From Anaerolineales bacterium UBA6055 (GTDB lineage Bacteria; Chloroflexota; Anaerolineae; Aggregatilineales; Phototrophicaceae), in contig DIYL01000059.1 in assembly GCA_002428985.1 (NCBI GenBank), positions 236,872 through 300,871 of the forward strand: a DNA stretch of 64,000 nucleotides, read 5' to 3'. The position numbers were made by a program, and so were the translations under genes. Shown here piece after piece: positions 1 to 8,218 of this stretch. The notes beneath the pieces are model-generated. The model was not told the origin of the DNA and searched no databases. It saw only the letters and a program-made list of their open reading frames with translations. Positions within the stretch are counted from its first letter, which is position 1; each line of letters begins with the position of its first letter.

Positions 1-1
1 T

Positions 2-172
2 GGTGTCGGGATGTGTATTTGGTTTCCCACCGACTTATTGTATTGCATCGACATGGATTGTGATGGCGTACCCAATTGCATGGATACTGACGCAGGATGC
101 ACGGGTGTCGATGGGTGTGAGATGGGTGGATGCGATGGTATGGACTGTGGTGGGGCAGATTGTAGCACATAG
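2..172 (+). CDS. C-terminal fragment of a Cys-rich protein (5' end outside window)
   Basis: An open frame enters from the left edge in frame 2 and stops at TAG 170-172, giving 56 residues. The tail is rich in Cys, Asp and Gly: nine Cys spaced 5-10 residues apart, an acidic DMDCDGVPNC segment resembling the DxDxDG calcium loops of thrombospondin type-3 repeats, and a final run DGCEMGGCDGMDCGGADC. This regular spacing is unlikely in a random frame. Overlapping frames on both strands look like shadows. The tail could bind metal or form disulphides. The family cannot be named because the body of the protein lies outside the window. Confidence 0.55.
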   Translation, partial: GVGMCIWFPTDLLYCIDMDCDGVPNCMDTDAGCTGVDGCEMGGCDGMDCGGADCST

Positions 173-310
173 AATAAATCTCCAGACCCAACAGGGATTG
201 TCAGAAAAGTTACGGTTTGTATTTCCAAACAAAACCTTACGGAATATAACAACAATAGAATGTGACAATAGAATAAGTAGTTGTGTCAGTGGTATTTGAA
301 GGAGATTTTG

Positions 311-1147
311 ATGGAATCACTCCAACTTATTCAACAGTTGTATAACAATGAGCCCGGTATTCGTCGCCAAGCGGCATTAGTTATCGGCACAGTCAAGGAG
401 ACTGGCGCACTTATGGCATTACAACAACGTGTGCGCGAAGAGCCTGATGATAATGTTAAACGAGTGATTATGTGGGCAGGTAAACGAGTCCAGCAAGCCG
501 AAACTCATGGGTTTTCCACTATAGATGCCATCTTCGATTACTTCAAAATTGACCGCGAGATTCAATCTGGTATTGATCCAGAAGAAGCCGAACTACTACG
601 TCACCAAACCAATGTAGCGGGTAGCATTCAATCTGGTGGCGTTTTCAGCGACATTAAACTCGGTTCGACCATGACAGCAGATTCGATTAAGACAGGTCGC
701 CTTGGCCAGCGTCGGATAGACAAAAAATCACAGTTACGCCTCCCAACCGTAAAGCCATCGGATACAAATATTCAGGTCAAAATCAAACAATTGATGAATA
801 GCGAGGATGCCCGTCGCCAGAAAAATGCAGCGCTTGCCCTCCGCGAAATGAATAATCCGGATGCTTTGCCATACCTTGCACTGGTCTACTACCGCAACGA
901 AAACCCACAACTGCAAGAAACAATCGAAAAATCGACCAAAGCACTCTATTGGAGTGTCAACTACTATCACATGGAACAAAATGGGCGGCTAAACTTGGAA
1001 ATCGCAAAACGTCGGCGCGATATAGGTCATCATCAAAAACCTGTTCAACACGAACAAAAACCCATGACCGAACCAACCAAGCAAGTCAGTGTCACCGATA
1101 TTCTATCACAAGCACAAGCCAAAAAACGCAAAAAACATAAACGGTAA
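311..1147 (+). CDS. HEAT-repeat-like hypothetical protein
   Basis: The product has 278 residues. Start ATG 311 is preceded by GAAGGAG at 6-7 nt, which favours it over an upstream in-frame start at 281. The N-terminal part (IQQLYNNEPGIRRQAALVIG) and the segment near residues 160-210 (MNSEDARRQKNAALALREM, then NNPDALPYLAL) look like HEAT/PBS-lyase helical repeats, which act as protein-interaction scaffolds. The C-terminus is Lys/Arg-rich (AKKRKKHKR) and probably disordered or nucleic-acid binding. No signal peptide or membrane segment is seen. It is convergent with the NACHT gene, with only 2 nt between the two stops. The molecular role is unknown. Confidence 0.75.
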   Translation: MESLQLIQQLYNNEPGIRRQAALVIGTVKETGALMALQQRVREEPDDNVKRVIMWAGKRVQQAETHGFSTIDAIFDYFKIDREIQSGIDPEEAELLRHQTNVAGSIQSGGVFSDIKLGSTMTADSIKTGRLGQRRIDKKSQLRLPTVKPSDTNIQVKIKQLMNSEDARRQKNAALALREMNNPDALPYLALVYYRNENPQLQETIEKSTKALYWSVNYYHMEQNGRLNLEIAKRRRDIGHHQKPVQHEQKPMTEPTKQVSVTDILSQAQAKKRKKHKR

Positions 1148-1149
1148 CT

Positions 1150-3177
1150 TTAACTAGGGGGACTCTCATTTGTAGTAGTTGGTTGTTGCCTCTCATAATA
1201 CTCGGCAAAATGTTCTAGCAACAACCGGTGTCGGAAGATATAGCCCCCACCGACTTTTCTTAATAACCCCAAATCAGCACAGTAATCAAGAAATTCGTCA
1301 TAGCGCCAACGAGGAATAACATTTTCGTTAGCTAGAACCAAACGTAATAATATGTGTTTAATAACTTCTACACCATCACCATATGAAACCGCAAGAGATA
1401 ATCCCAATAACATAGCCAATCCGAAAACAATTATAGCAACAAATAGCATTGAGATTATACTTATTAAACTACCACTTAAATAAACTAAAACAAACATGGG
1501 TATAAGAATTAGTGAAACACTCAGAAGCCCTGTAAAAAACATAATCAAAATACTATTGTATAAACTACGACGCAAACCAGCATTAGGAAAAATCCTTAAA
1601 CTTCGATCTATTGGTTTCGTAGATTTGAAAGCACTTATAATGATCTTTATTATAAATCTGCCAAAAAGCCCCAGTATAATTCCAATTGTTAATCCAACAG
1701 TAGCAAAGTATGCAGCCATAAACAAAGGTAAATTCAAAAATAAACTGTAAAGAAAGCCGGCTATCATACCACCTGAAATTCCAAGAAGTAATTCAATCGA
1801 AGAAAATCTCCAGTATATATCCTCAGAAAATTTAATTCTTTTTCCTAGGATCCTCAATATGAAACCAAGTAAGGATTTTTCACTAGTTTGATTCATCCAA
1901 TCAGGTTGCAAATCCTCGATATAAAATATTGAAGTTTTATGCTTTGCCATTTGCCAAGCCAACCACCTAAGTAAATGTTGTATTTTTATTTTTGTATATT
2001 TACGCTTAGGGTCAGGTTGAATACATAATGCTATATATTTCTCCAATAAGTGGTCGCGTCGAGTCTCTTTACTTTCACCCTCAAGTTTAAGTTGATTATA
2101 TGGAGAGCCCTTATAAGGTATGGCAACATATGTTTCTTTCATCAAGGTTAGTAGAAATGGAGATTTTGATATTTCTCTGGCGATATTGTCATATTTCAAT
2201 AAGTTACGTAAACCTTGAAGATCATTATCTTGTAAGTACTTATTTACTTGCGCATCTGTTAGTGCATGAAGCAAAATTGCTGAGTTAAGGTTAAGTTTCA
2301 TGTTCAGCATCTCATAATCTTGATTGCGACTACACACCACCATACTAACATTAGGATGTTCAGCTTGATAAATATTAATCGCATTAATACATGCTGAACG
2401 TAACTCTATTACTTTTTCTTCAAGTGTTGCCTCACTTTTATCTATACCAACCATAAAATCTGGTGACGGAGAGATTTCATCTAGACCATCAAGTAATAGG
2501 ATCAAATCCCCATTATCAATCCATTTCAGAGCAGTTTTCTTATTTAAGCCATATCCTAAATTAAACTGCTCTATCAACCAATCCTTCAATGGCAGTCGGT
2601 CTTTCCCCCATGATGACAAGTTGAATACAACAGGTATAGGTTGTTTATTATCTTGCTGAGCACGTACAAGTAGTTTTTCAGTTAATTGCAATAATAGAAT
2701 TGTTTTTCCACTACCCGGTTCGCCAAGAATAAGCAATTGGCGACCCATATCTTGGAATATAGTTTCAATATTCCGGCTAGAGCTTGGCAATTCGTAATCA
2801 TCATAATTTTCACGGCGTAAAACAGCATGAGGTTGTAAGCTAAGTTGAATATTGCTATTACCTACAGGAAGATTTTTATGTAGAGCTCCCAGAATCCACG
2901 AAAGATACACGCTATCAAGCATCTTAGCACGCTTGTGAGCTATAGATTCCACTTTTTCATTCGGAAATGTAATTATAACATTTGATGGTATAAGCTGAAT
3001 TAATCCAATAATTGTGGCAACAACAAAGGTCAAATAACTAAGTATACGTGCATCTTCAAATGTTAAGAGAGGTAATCCAATCACTAATACAACCAATCCA
3101 ATTAAAACTAACCTACGTTTATGGTTTTTATTAGAGTTGCTACTTTCAGGAGGTTGGTAATTATATGATGTTGTCAT
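1150..3177 (-). CDS. Membrane-associated NACHT-type STAND NTPase
   Basis: The product has 675 residues. Two hydrophobic helices lie near residues 22-65. A P-loop NTPase follows with Walker A GEPGSGKT at about 152-159 and Walker B LILLLDGLDEI at about 225-235; the LDGLDE form with its extra acidic residue is typical of NACHT domains. Several further membrane helices span about 455-620, and the C-terminal end (FLDYCADLGLLRKVGGGYIFRH) resembles the last helical domain of cyanobacterial and Chloroflexota NACHT proteins. NACHT proteins act as signal-dependent switches, and some bacterial members are antiphage sensors. The membrane helices here may be the effector or anchor; that is inference. No partner gene is adjacent. 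Confidence 0.82.
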   Translation of the reverse strand: MTTSYNYQPPESSNSNKNHKRRLVLIGLVVLVIGLPLLTFEDARILSYLTFVVATIIGLIQLIPSNVIITFPNEKVESIAHKRAKMLDSVYLSWILGALHKNLPVGNSNIQLSLQPHAVLRRENYDDYELPSSSRNIETIFQDMGRQLLILGEPGSGKTILLLQLTEKLLVRAQQDNKQPIPVVFNLSSWGKDRLPLKDWLIEQFNLGYGLNKKTALKWIDNGDLILLLDGLDEISPSPDFMVGIDKSEATLEEKVIELRSACINAINIYQAEHPNVSMVVCSRNQDYEMLNMKLNLNSAILLHALTDAQVNKYLQDNDLQGLRNLLKYDNIAREISKSPFLLTLMKETYVAIPYKGSPYNQLKLEGESKETRRDHLLEKYIALCIQPDPKRKYTKIKIQHLLRWLAWQMAKHKTSIFYIEDLQPDWMNQTSEKSLLGFILRILGKRIKFSEDIYWRFSSIELLLGISGGMIAGFLYSLFLNLPLFMAAYFATVGLTIGIILGLFGRFIIKIIISAFKSTKPIDRSLRIFPNAGLRRSLYNSILIMFFTGLLSVSLILIPMFVLVYLSGSLISIISMLFVAIIVFGLAMLLGLSLAVSYGDGVEVIKHILLRLVLANENVIPRWRYDEFLDYCADLGLLRKVGGGYIFRHRLLLEHFAEYYERQQPTTTNESPPS

Positions 3178-3262
3178 AATAAAAGTATTATCAGTGGATA
3201 TTTAGAACTATTATAACATATTTAAACATATGCTTTGTGAATTCCATTGATTCATAGATTTC

Positions 3263-3293
3263 TTGACAAACCCTCCCCACTTTATGTTAAAAT
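3263..3293 (+). promoter_or_regulatory. Putative sigma70 promoter for the YdeI-like gene
   Basis: TTGACA at 3263-3268 matches the -35 consensus. TAAAAT at 3288-3293 with an upstream TG (extended -10) sits 19 nt away. The spacing is long, but the extended -10 can compensate. The gene start is at 3344. Confidence 0.45.
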
Positions 3294-3343
3294 GACAACA
3301 CAAGAACATTTGATCTAAAACACCACTATAGAAAGTTGATTAT

Positions 3344-3961
3344 ATGAATCCTAAAGTTGATCATTATTTTGCTGTAGGTTGCGGGCGTTGTCCGCTTGGT
3401 GGCACACCCGATTGCAAAGTGCATAATTGGACGGATGTGCTCAAACAATTACGATCCATCCTACTTGATTGTGGTCTAACCGAAGAAGTCAAATGGGGCG
3501 TGCCCTGCTACACAGTCGACGGTAAAAACGTCATCTTAATCAGCGCACTCAAAGAATCGTCTGTGATGAGTTTTTTCAAAGGCTCACTGATGAAAGACCC
3601 ATACGACATCTTGGAGAAACCCGGTGAAAATTCACGCGTTGGTCGGCAACTTTCGTTTACCAATTTGGAAAAAGTCATCGAATTAGAAACAACCCTCAAA
3701 GACTACATCAAAGAAGCGATCAAGATTGAAAAAGCAGGCTTAAAAGTCGAAAAAGATGACACACTCGACTATCCTATAGAATTACAACAAAAACTCGATG
3801 AAGATCCTGCATTAAATGCAGCCTTCGAGGCCTTAACCCCCGGGCGCAAACGAGGCTACGTGATCTATTTCTCCGGCGCAAAACAATCGAAAACACGCAC
3901 CTCACGGGTAGAAAAATACATCCCCAAAATTCTGGCGGGTAAAGGATTTCACGATCGCTAA
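3344..3961 (+). CDS. YdeI/OmpD-associated family protein with DUF1801 domain
   Basis: The product has 205 residues. The N-terminal part, about 15-120 (LRSILLDCGLTEEVKWGVPCYTV then SFFKGSLMKDP), matches the DUF1801 fold of the YdhG/YdeI group. The C-terminal part (ALNAAFEALTPGRKRGYVIYF, then AKQSKTRTSRVEKYI) is the YdeI-type bacteriocin-protection/OmdA tail. The start has a short Cys cluster, CGRCPLGGTPDC, before the domain, which could bind metal. The family is widespread and poorly characterised. The gene stands alone between a likely promoter at 3263-3293 and the GT39-like gene downstream. Confidence 0.8.
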   Translation: MNPKVDHYFAVGCGRCPLGGTPDCKVHNWTDVLKQLRSILLDCGLTEEVKWGVPCYTVDGKNVILISALKESSVMSFFKGSLMKDPYDILEKPGENSRVGRQLSFTNLEKVIELETTLKDYIKEAIKIEKAGLKVEKDDTLDYPIELQQKLDEDPALNAAFEALTPGRKRGYVIYFSGAKQSKTRTSRVEKYIPKILAGKGFHDR

Positions 3962-3993
3962 ATCTACACCGTTTGCTGATAGATTCCCCCTGC

Positions 3994-3999
3994 TATAAT
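3994..3999 (+). promoter_or_regulatory. -10 box TATAAT seven bases before a start codon
   Basis: A perfect TATAAT ends 7 nt before ATG 4007, so transcription would begin at or next to the start codon. No Shine-Dalgarno lies between them. The -35 region (around 3971-3977) is weak. This suggests a leaderless mRNA for the GT39-like gene, unless the next in-frame ATG at 4013 is used. Confidence 0.4.
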
Positions 4000-4006
4000 A
4001 CGCCCC

Positions 4007-5962
4007 ATGATAATGAATACAAAAAACAACCAAACGATAGACCGCACCCTGCTCATCGGCATTATGCTGATAGCCTCGTGGTTACGGTTACACTATCTCT
4101 TTCAGATCGAACATAATCTGGATCATGCCTATCCTGTTTGGCAAGCCCTTCGCACACTTGCCTACGGCGAATTCCCGTTAGTTGGGCAGTTGACCAGTGT
4201 CTTATTTGCAAATCCACCGCTGACAGGGTATCTCTATATTCCCGTCATCACTCTCACCCAATCACTCACAGCAGTCTATCTATTTGTGATTGCACTGAAT
4301 ATCGCTGGTGTATTTTTTACCTATCGTGCAGGCACTGTTTTGCTCGGCTCAAAAGTCGGGCTGCTTGCAGCCGCTCTGATTGCAGTCAATCCGTGGGTGA
4401 TTGAGTACAGTCGCTATTCTTGGCCTCCGGTGTTATTAGCCTGCTTCGTTCCGTTGGTGCTGTGGTTATTCGCGCCCATCTGGCAAGGTATCGCCAAACA
4501 ACCGATGCAACGCGGGATTCTAGCCTGTCTCATGTTGGGCATTATGTGCCAAACGACGTTACTAGCCTATTTGGTTCTACCTGCGGTCGGCTTAATCACA
4601 CTCTTGACCATCCGACGCATCTCATGGCGTGTTTTATTAGTCGGCATACTCGTTTTTACAGCGACACAAACACCATTTTTTATCGGCTTAATTCAAACCC
4701 GAGACAACGTACAGGAACGCGTCGATAATTTTGCTGATCAATCTTCAGACTCTTATTTTCGCGATGATGCCCTACGCCATGCCTTCCGCTTAGTCTCCGG
4801 TGAAGATTATGAACTCGCACGCGGCACACTCGCACCACAAGGCGACCACATCCAACGCAACAGCATCAACCGTTGGTTTGCCTCCGCCGTCTCCATTTTA
4901 TTAGCGGGTGGTGTCATCATTAGTCTATTGGCACTCATCAGCAAAAAATACTGCAATCATCCGCCCGATGTAACAACTGACCATGCCCGCACATCGGCAC
5001 TGATCGTTCTGATCTGGTTTTTTATCCCAATCGGGCTCATGTCTTACAATGCAACCTTTGTGCATCCCTACTATCAATTGGTTGGGCTCCCTGCAGGGAT
5101 GATTTTTGTGGGATGGGCAGTGGCTTATATTATCAAGCCATACAATATCACGCGCATTGGCATTGTCATCATACTATTCTCACCATTTGCGCTCCTGATG
5201 GGTATCAACAGCGCACGCTTCTATCAAGAGACCCAAGCGACCCCCGGCACCCACGACCTTGGTGCATTACCACTCGATTGGGGTATGGAACTCGGGACAC
5301 AAATTCGTGATCATCTACCCGAAAATGGTGTTGTCTTCGCCGATGTGGACGAATGGACATTAAATAGTCTCGCAGTCAAACCATTCCGCCTCATCCGAGA
5401 TAATCGTTCTCCAGATATAACCATTGTGCCGAACGTTGGCGGACTCTACATCGTTGCTTATCCACCAGATAGTGACACATCATTTGTCCCACCATATGCC
5501 GAGCGTGTCGCATCGCTCGAATTACCTGATGGTTGGATCATTACAACAGATCGTTATGCACCCAATACACAACCTGAGACAGATGACGACATCATTCGTG
5601 GCGAGAAATGGCTCTCATTACTCAATACAGAAATAGATCAAATGGATGACACCGTTACAGTCACAACCACATGGCGAGTTGAAAACCTCACACCAGAAAT
5701 CATGAATCACACCTTTGCTCCGTTTATTCATATTTATGATGATACAGGTGAACGCGTGCAAATCATTGATGGTCGCCCTATGCCGGGTACACAATTTAGC
5801 GATGGCGACCTACACATTCATCAAATGCAATTTCAGTTAGATGGTGATGTAGGTGATTATAACTTGCAGTTGGGGCAATTTGACGGACTAGCGAACCTGA
5901 ATCTCATTTTGATTACACCAGATGGAGACTATGTACCAACCGTAGAAATCAATACAGAATAA
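4007..5962 (+). CDS. GT39-like multi-pass membrane glycosyltransferase
   Basis: The product has 651 residues. About 9-10 hydrophobic helices fill residues 10-400, followed by a soluble domain of about 250 residues. The first loop after helix 1 (EHNLDHAYPVWQALRTLAYG) has the acidic D/H pattern expected in the catalytic first loop of PMT/ArnT-type GT39 enzymes, which move sugars from polyprenyl-phosphate donors to acceptors outside the membrane. NPWVIEYSRYSWPP is also typical of this superfamily. The C-terminal domain looks beta-rich. The acceptor cannot be predicted. ATG 4007 may be translated from a leaderless mRNA; ATG 4013 is the alternative. It converges on the next gene 6 nt away. Confidence 0.72.
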   Translation: MIMNTKNNQTIDRTLLIGIMLIASWLRLHYLFQIEHNLDHAYPVWQALRTLAYGEFPLVGQLTSVLFANPPLTGYLYIPVITLTQSLTAVYLFVIALNIAGVFFTYRAGTVLLGSKVGLLAAALIAVNPWVIEYSRYSWPPVLLACFVPLVLWLFAPIWQGIAKQPMQRGILACLMLGIMCQTTLLAYLVLPAVGLITLLTIRRISWRVLLVGILVFTATQTPFFIGLIQTRDNVQERVDNFADQSSDSYFRDDALRHAFRLVSGEDYELARGTLAPQGDHIQRNSINRWFASAVSILLAGGVIISLLALISKKYCNHPPDVTTDHARTSALIVLIWFFIPIGLMSYNATFVHPYYQLVGLPAGMIFVGWAVAYIIKPYNITRIGIVIILFSPFALLMGINSARFYQETQATPGTHDLGALPLDWGMELGTQIRDHLPENGVVFADVDEWTLNSLAVKPFRLIRDNRSPDITIVPNVGGLYIVAYPPDSDTSFVPPYAERVASLELPDGWIITTDRYAPNTQPETDDDIIRGEKWLSLLNTEIDQMDDTVTVTTTWRVENLTPEIMNHTFAPFIHIYDDTGERVQIIDGRPMPGTQFSDGDLHIHQMQFQLDGDVGDYNLQLGQFDGLANLNLILITPDGDYVPTVEINTE

Positions 5963-5968
5963 AAAGGT

Positions 5969-6523
5969 TTATAACGTGTTGGCAACGTCAGAGTGAATAT
6001 CAATCGAGAGAACTTTATGATGGTTTGGCACACAATACACAGTCACTGAAGACGGGTTCCGTGTCTCATTCATGTCACGTATGATGTCAAACTGTTCCTG
6101 TGATAAATCGTTAAAGTTATACGTTTGAACCCGAAAACGACCAATCGTTCCGACTTCGGGTTCTGTTATGTGTAATTCACCATGAACCGGAATTACATGA
6201 CCTGCAACAATTGCAACACGAATCTTGCGCTGATGAGAAAATAGCGATACCAGAAAGACAACAGCGATCACCAGCATAATCAAAAATGCAACGGGAATAA
6301 ATCGAATATCAGTAACCGGTGTCGCGTTCGACAAAATCCCAATTACCGCAAAAGCAGTTGCTACCACAACGACGAGCATCGTCAAAGCAGCAACTTTCCA
6401 AAAATTCTGCCCACTGCCCAGAATTTCTTGTTGTCTTGTTGTCAGACGACCGTCACGGTTCGCTGTTAAATCCGCTGTTGTATAATCAAAAGCTTTCGAC
6501 AGACGGTCTTGTATATCAGTCAT
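5969..6523 (-). CDS. Hypothetical membrane protein with two helices
   Basis: The product has 184 residues. A soluble N-terminal segment of about 40 residues (LSKAFDYTTADLTANRDGRLT) is followed by two membrane helices near 43-66 and 78-98, then a beta-rich C-terminal part of about 85 residues beginning at the HQRKIRVAIVAGHVIPVHGEL segment. This topology resembles small YcxB/PH-like membrane proteins, but no diagnostic motif was recognised. It is read in the same direction as the FHA gene upstream with 64 nt between them, so the two may be co-transcribed. Confidence 0.65.
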   Translation of the reverse strand: MTDIQDRLSKAFDYTTADLTANRDGRLTTRQQEILGSGQNFWKVAALTMLVVVVATAFAVIGILSNATPVTDIRFIPVAFLIMLVIAVVFLVSLFSHQRKIRVAIVAGHVIPVHGELHITEPEVGTIGRFRVQTYNFNDLSQEQFDIIRDMNETRNPSSVTVYCVPNHHKVLSIDIHSDVANTL

Positions 6524-6587
6524 AAACCAAAATTCTATTTTCTTCTATATATCACAGCAATGATAATAGCGACACAACTATGCCCAG

Positions 6588-7550
6588 CTATTCGATTTCT
6601 TGCCCGGGATGTTCGTATGTTGCACGGGTGACCATACGTCCGATGCGAAGCTCATCACCATTACGCAAAATACGTCGTTCAGACGGATGTAACTTCTGCC
6701 CATTAATAAACGATCCATTCGCACTACCGAGGTCAAATACAACCAATGTATCGTTCTCCATCATATATTGCACCGCGAGATGTAACCGCGACACACCAAG
6801 TTCTTCTGCATTTTCCTCAGTCAGGTCAATATCAGGAGTCATCGCTGTATTCGAGCTACTCCGACCGATAACCAGTTCATGTGTGTAATTCTGTGGACGC
6901 AATTTGAAATATGAACCCGAATCACGCACGGTCACAATAAGAATAGAATCACGCCCAAAATGTTCGGGAGGATAGGACTCAGTAGCAGCAGGTGCGAAAG
7001 ACCGCGTTGAATTATACCCTTGTCCACTATCCATCAAATGCCCGCAAGCATAGCAGAAAATTTCATTAGCTTTATTTTTGGTATTACAATTTGGGCAAGA
7101 AATCCATGTCGCACCGGGCTTTAAACCTTGCGGCATCAGTTCCTCACCCGGACGTGATGCATCCTTTGCAACCGGCTTAATCGGAGACATCGGTTTAATC
7201 CGCTTTATCGGTGAAGCATCTTCCGCTGGTGGCGGTGCAACTAGTCGATTTGGTGGCGGTGCAACTGGTCGATTTGGTGGCGGTGCTGGTCGGGTTGGTG
7301 CGTCAGGTGGTGCAACAACAGATGCGACAGGTTCTTCACCTATGACTGTATCCTCAATTTGCGGAGGTGGAGCGGGTTTTGGTTTACGGTCACCTTTTTC
7401 ATATTGGCGCAAATGCTTAGCCAGCTCAGCTTTGTGTGCATCGGGCAAGGGTTCAATATATGGGCGCAAAGCATGTAATGTCGCTTTAGAATCTAGACCA
7501 TTCTCCCGCATCCGCGAGTATTCATTCAAGAGTTCTTCTATAACTGTCAT
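6588..7550 (-). CDS. FHA-domain protein with zinc ribbon
   Basis: The product has 320 residues. An N-terminal helical segment (EELLNEYSRMRENGLDSKA) is followed by a Pro/Ala-rich linker with repeated PPPNRPVAP units (about 75-115), a zinc ribbon CPNCNTKNKANEIFCYACG (about 155-173) and a C-terminal FHA domain (about 225-315). The FHA core residues are visible: IGRSSS, SRLHL and GSANGSFINGQ. FHA domains bind phosphothreonine peptides, so this is probably a cytoplasmic adaptor for Ser/Thr kinase signalling. The zinc ribbon plus FHA plan is common in Chloroflexota. A second FHA protein lies at 39390-40229. Confidence 0.85.
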   Translation of the reverse strand: MTVIEELLNEYSRMRENGLDSKATLHALRPYIEPLPDAHKAELAKHLRQYEKGDRKPKPAPPPQIEDTVIGEEPVASVVAPPDAPTRPAPPPNRPVAPPPNRLVAPPPAEDASPIKRIKPMSPIKPVAKDASRPGEELMPQGLKPGATWISCPNCNTKNKANEIFCYACGHLMDSGQGYNSTRSFAPAATESYPPEHFGRDSILIVTVRDSGSYFKLRPQNYTHELVIGRSSSNTAMTPDIDLTEENAEELGVSRLHLAVQYMMENDTLVVFDLGSANGSFINGQKLHPSERRILRNGDELRIGRMVTRATYEHPGQEIE

Positions 7551-7636
7551 AGTGTTTCTCGTTTGGTTTGCTAAATATCCATTTGATTTATTCTATGATA
7601 ACTTGGTTAGAAGGTACAATTGCACAAAGATTTTGT

Positions 7637-7665
7637 TTGAAATGTCACGCGCAATACGCTATTTT
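7637..7665 (+). promoter_or_regulatory. Putative promoter of the selenoprotein gene
   Basis: TTGAAA at 7637-7642 (5 of 6 to the -35 consensus) and TATTTT at 7660-7665 (4 of 6 to the -10) are separated by exactly 17 nt. The predicted start near 7672 leaves a leader of about 40 nt before ATG 7713. Confidence 0.45.
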
Positions 7666-7712
7666 AGATAGGTTCATATCTATCGCAAACGAATCATAGA
7701 GAGGATATTCCT

Positions 7713-8006
7713 ATGCAAAACGGACTTATGGACATCACCGTTACTTACTGTGCATCTTGAAACTACACTCCCCGCGCCGTCAGTTTGACGGACGAAATCC
7801 TTGGTGAACGCCCAATTGAATACTTTGTTAAAAGTTGGACAATGATCCCTTCCTCTGGTGGTGTATTTAAAGTTACAGTCAACGATGAAGTCGTTTTCTC
7901 CAAAAAAGAAGTCGGTCGCCATGCCGAAGAAGGCGAAGTACGCACAGCCATAATGAAGGTGCTGGATACATTGCGTCCCGTCGATTTTGTTCTACCAGAA
8001 AAATAA
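7713..8006 (+). CDS. SelW-like (Rdx family) selenoprotein, TGA read as selenocysteine
   Basis: ATG 7713 has AGGA 7 nt upstream. The frame runs MQNGLMDITVTYCAS, then TGA at 7758-7760, then continues in the same frame to TAA at 8004-8006: 97 residues if TGA is Sec. Cys13 and Sec16 form the CxxU redox motif of the SelW/SelT/SelH (Rdx) thioredoxin-like family, just after the first beta strand as expected. The rest fits SelW: GGVFKVTVNDEVVFSKKEVG is the strand pair with the conserved FSKK segment. A perfect hairpin 16 nt after the TGA fits a bacterial SECIS. A gene caller would start at TTG 7785 and lose the active site. Function: thiol/selenol redox protein, substrate unknown. Confidence 0.88.
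7777..7791 (+). promoter_or_regulatory. Bacterial-type SECIS hairpin
   Basis: CCGTCA (7777-7782), loop GTT, TGACGG (7786-7791): a perfect 6-bp stem inside the coding region. The loop begins 22 nt after the TGA and its first base is G. Both match the published description of bacterial SECIS elements (loop about 16-37 nt after UGA, G among the first loop bases). It would bind SelB and direct Sec insertion at 7758-7760. Confidence 0.8.
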
Positions 8007-8016
8007 ACACTGTTAT

Positions 8017-8044
8017 GGCACATAGTCTGTGTAGATTATGTGCC
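8017..8044 (+). terminator. Hairpin after the selenoprotein gene
   Basis: GGCACATA (8017-8024) pairs perfectly with TATGTGCC (8037-8044) across a 12-nt loop, 10 nt after the stop codon. No T-tract follows, so it is either a weak terminator or an mRNA 3' stabiliser. Confidence 0.4.
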
Positions 8045-8218
8045 GAACTTCCCCTCAAATCTTACTCTTTCACTCTAGCAATAACCGAATAAACTAAAAA
8101 TCCATACCGCACATAGAACATACAGACCAATAATCTCAAAACTCATGAGATATTGAATCGACGAGAATTGTGTTATGGTGTAGAAATGTCTTGTAAGCAT
8201 ATGAGGAAACGCAGACAG

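Noticed and set aside
3..299. 98-aa plus-strand ORF and a 77-aa minus-strand ORF at the left edge
   Set aside because: They overlap the Cys-rich tail frame, lack ribosome sites and have no recognisable composition; treated as shadows.
7785..8006. 73-aa ORF starting at TTG 7785
   Set aside because: It is the 3' part of the selenoprotein gene; no ribosome site precedes it and the redox motif lies upstream in the same frame across the TGA.
7763..8023. 86-aa minus-strand ORF opposite the selenoprotein
   Set aside because: Antisense shadow with no start signals; the plus frame has family similarity.
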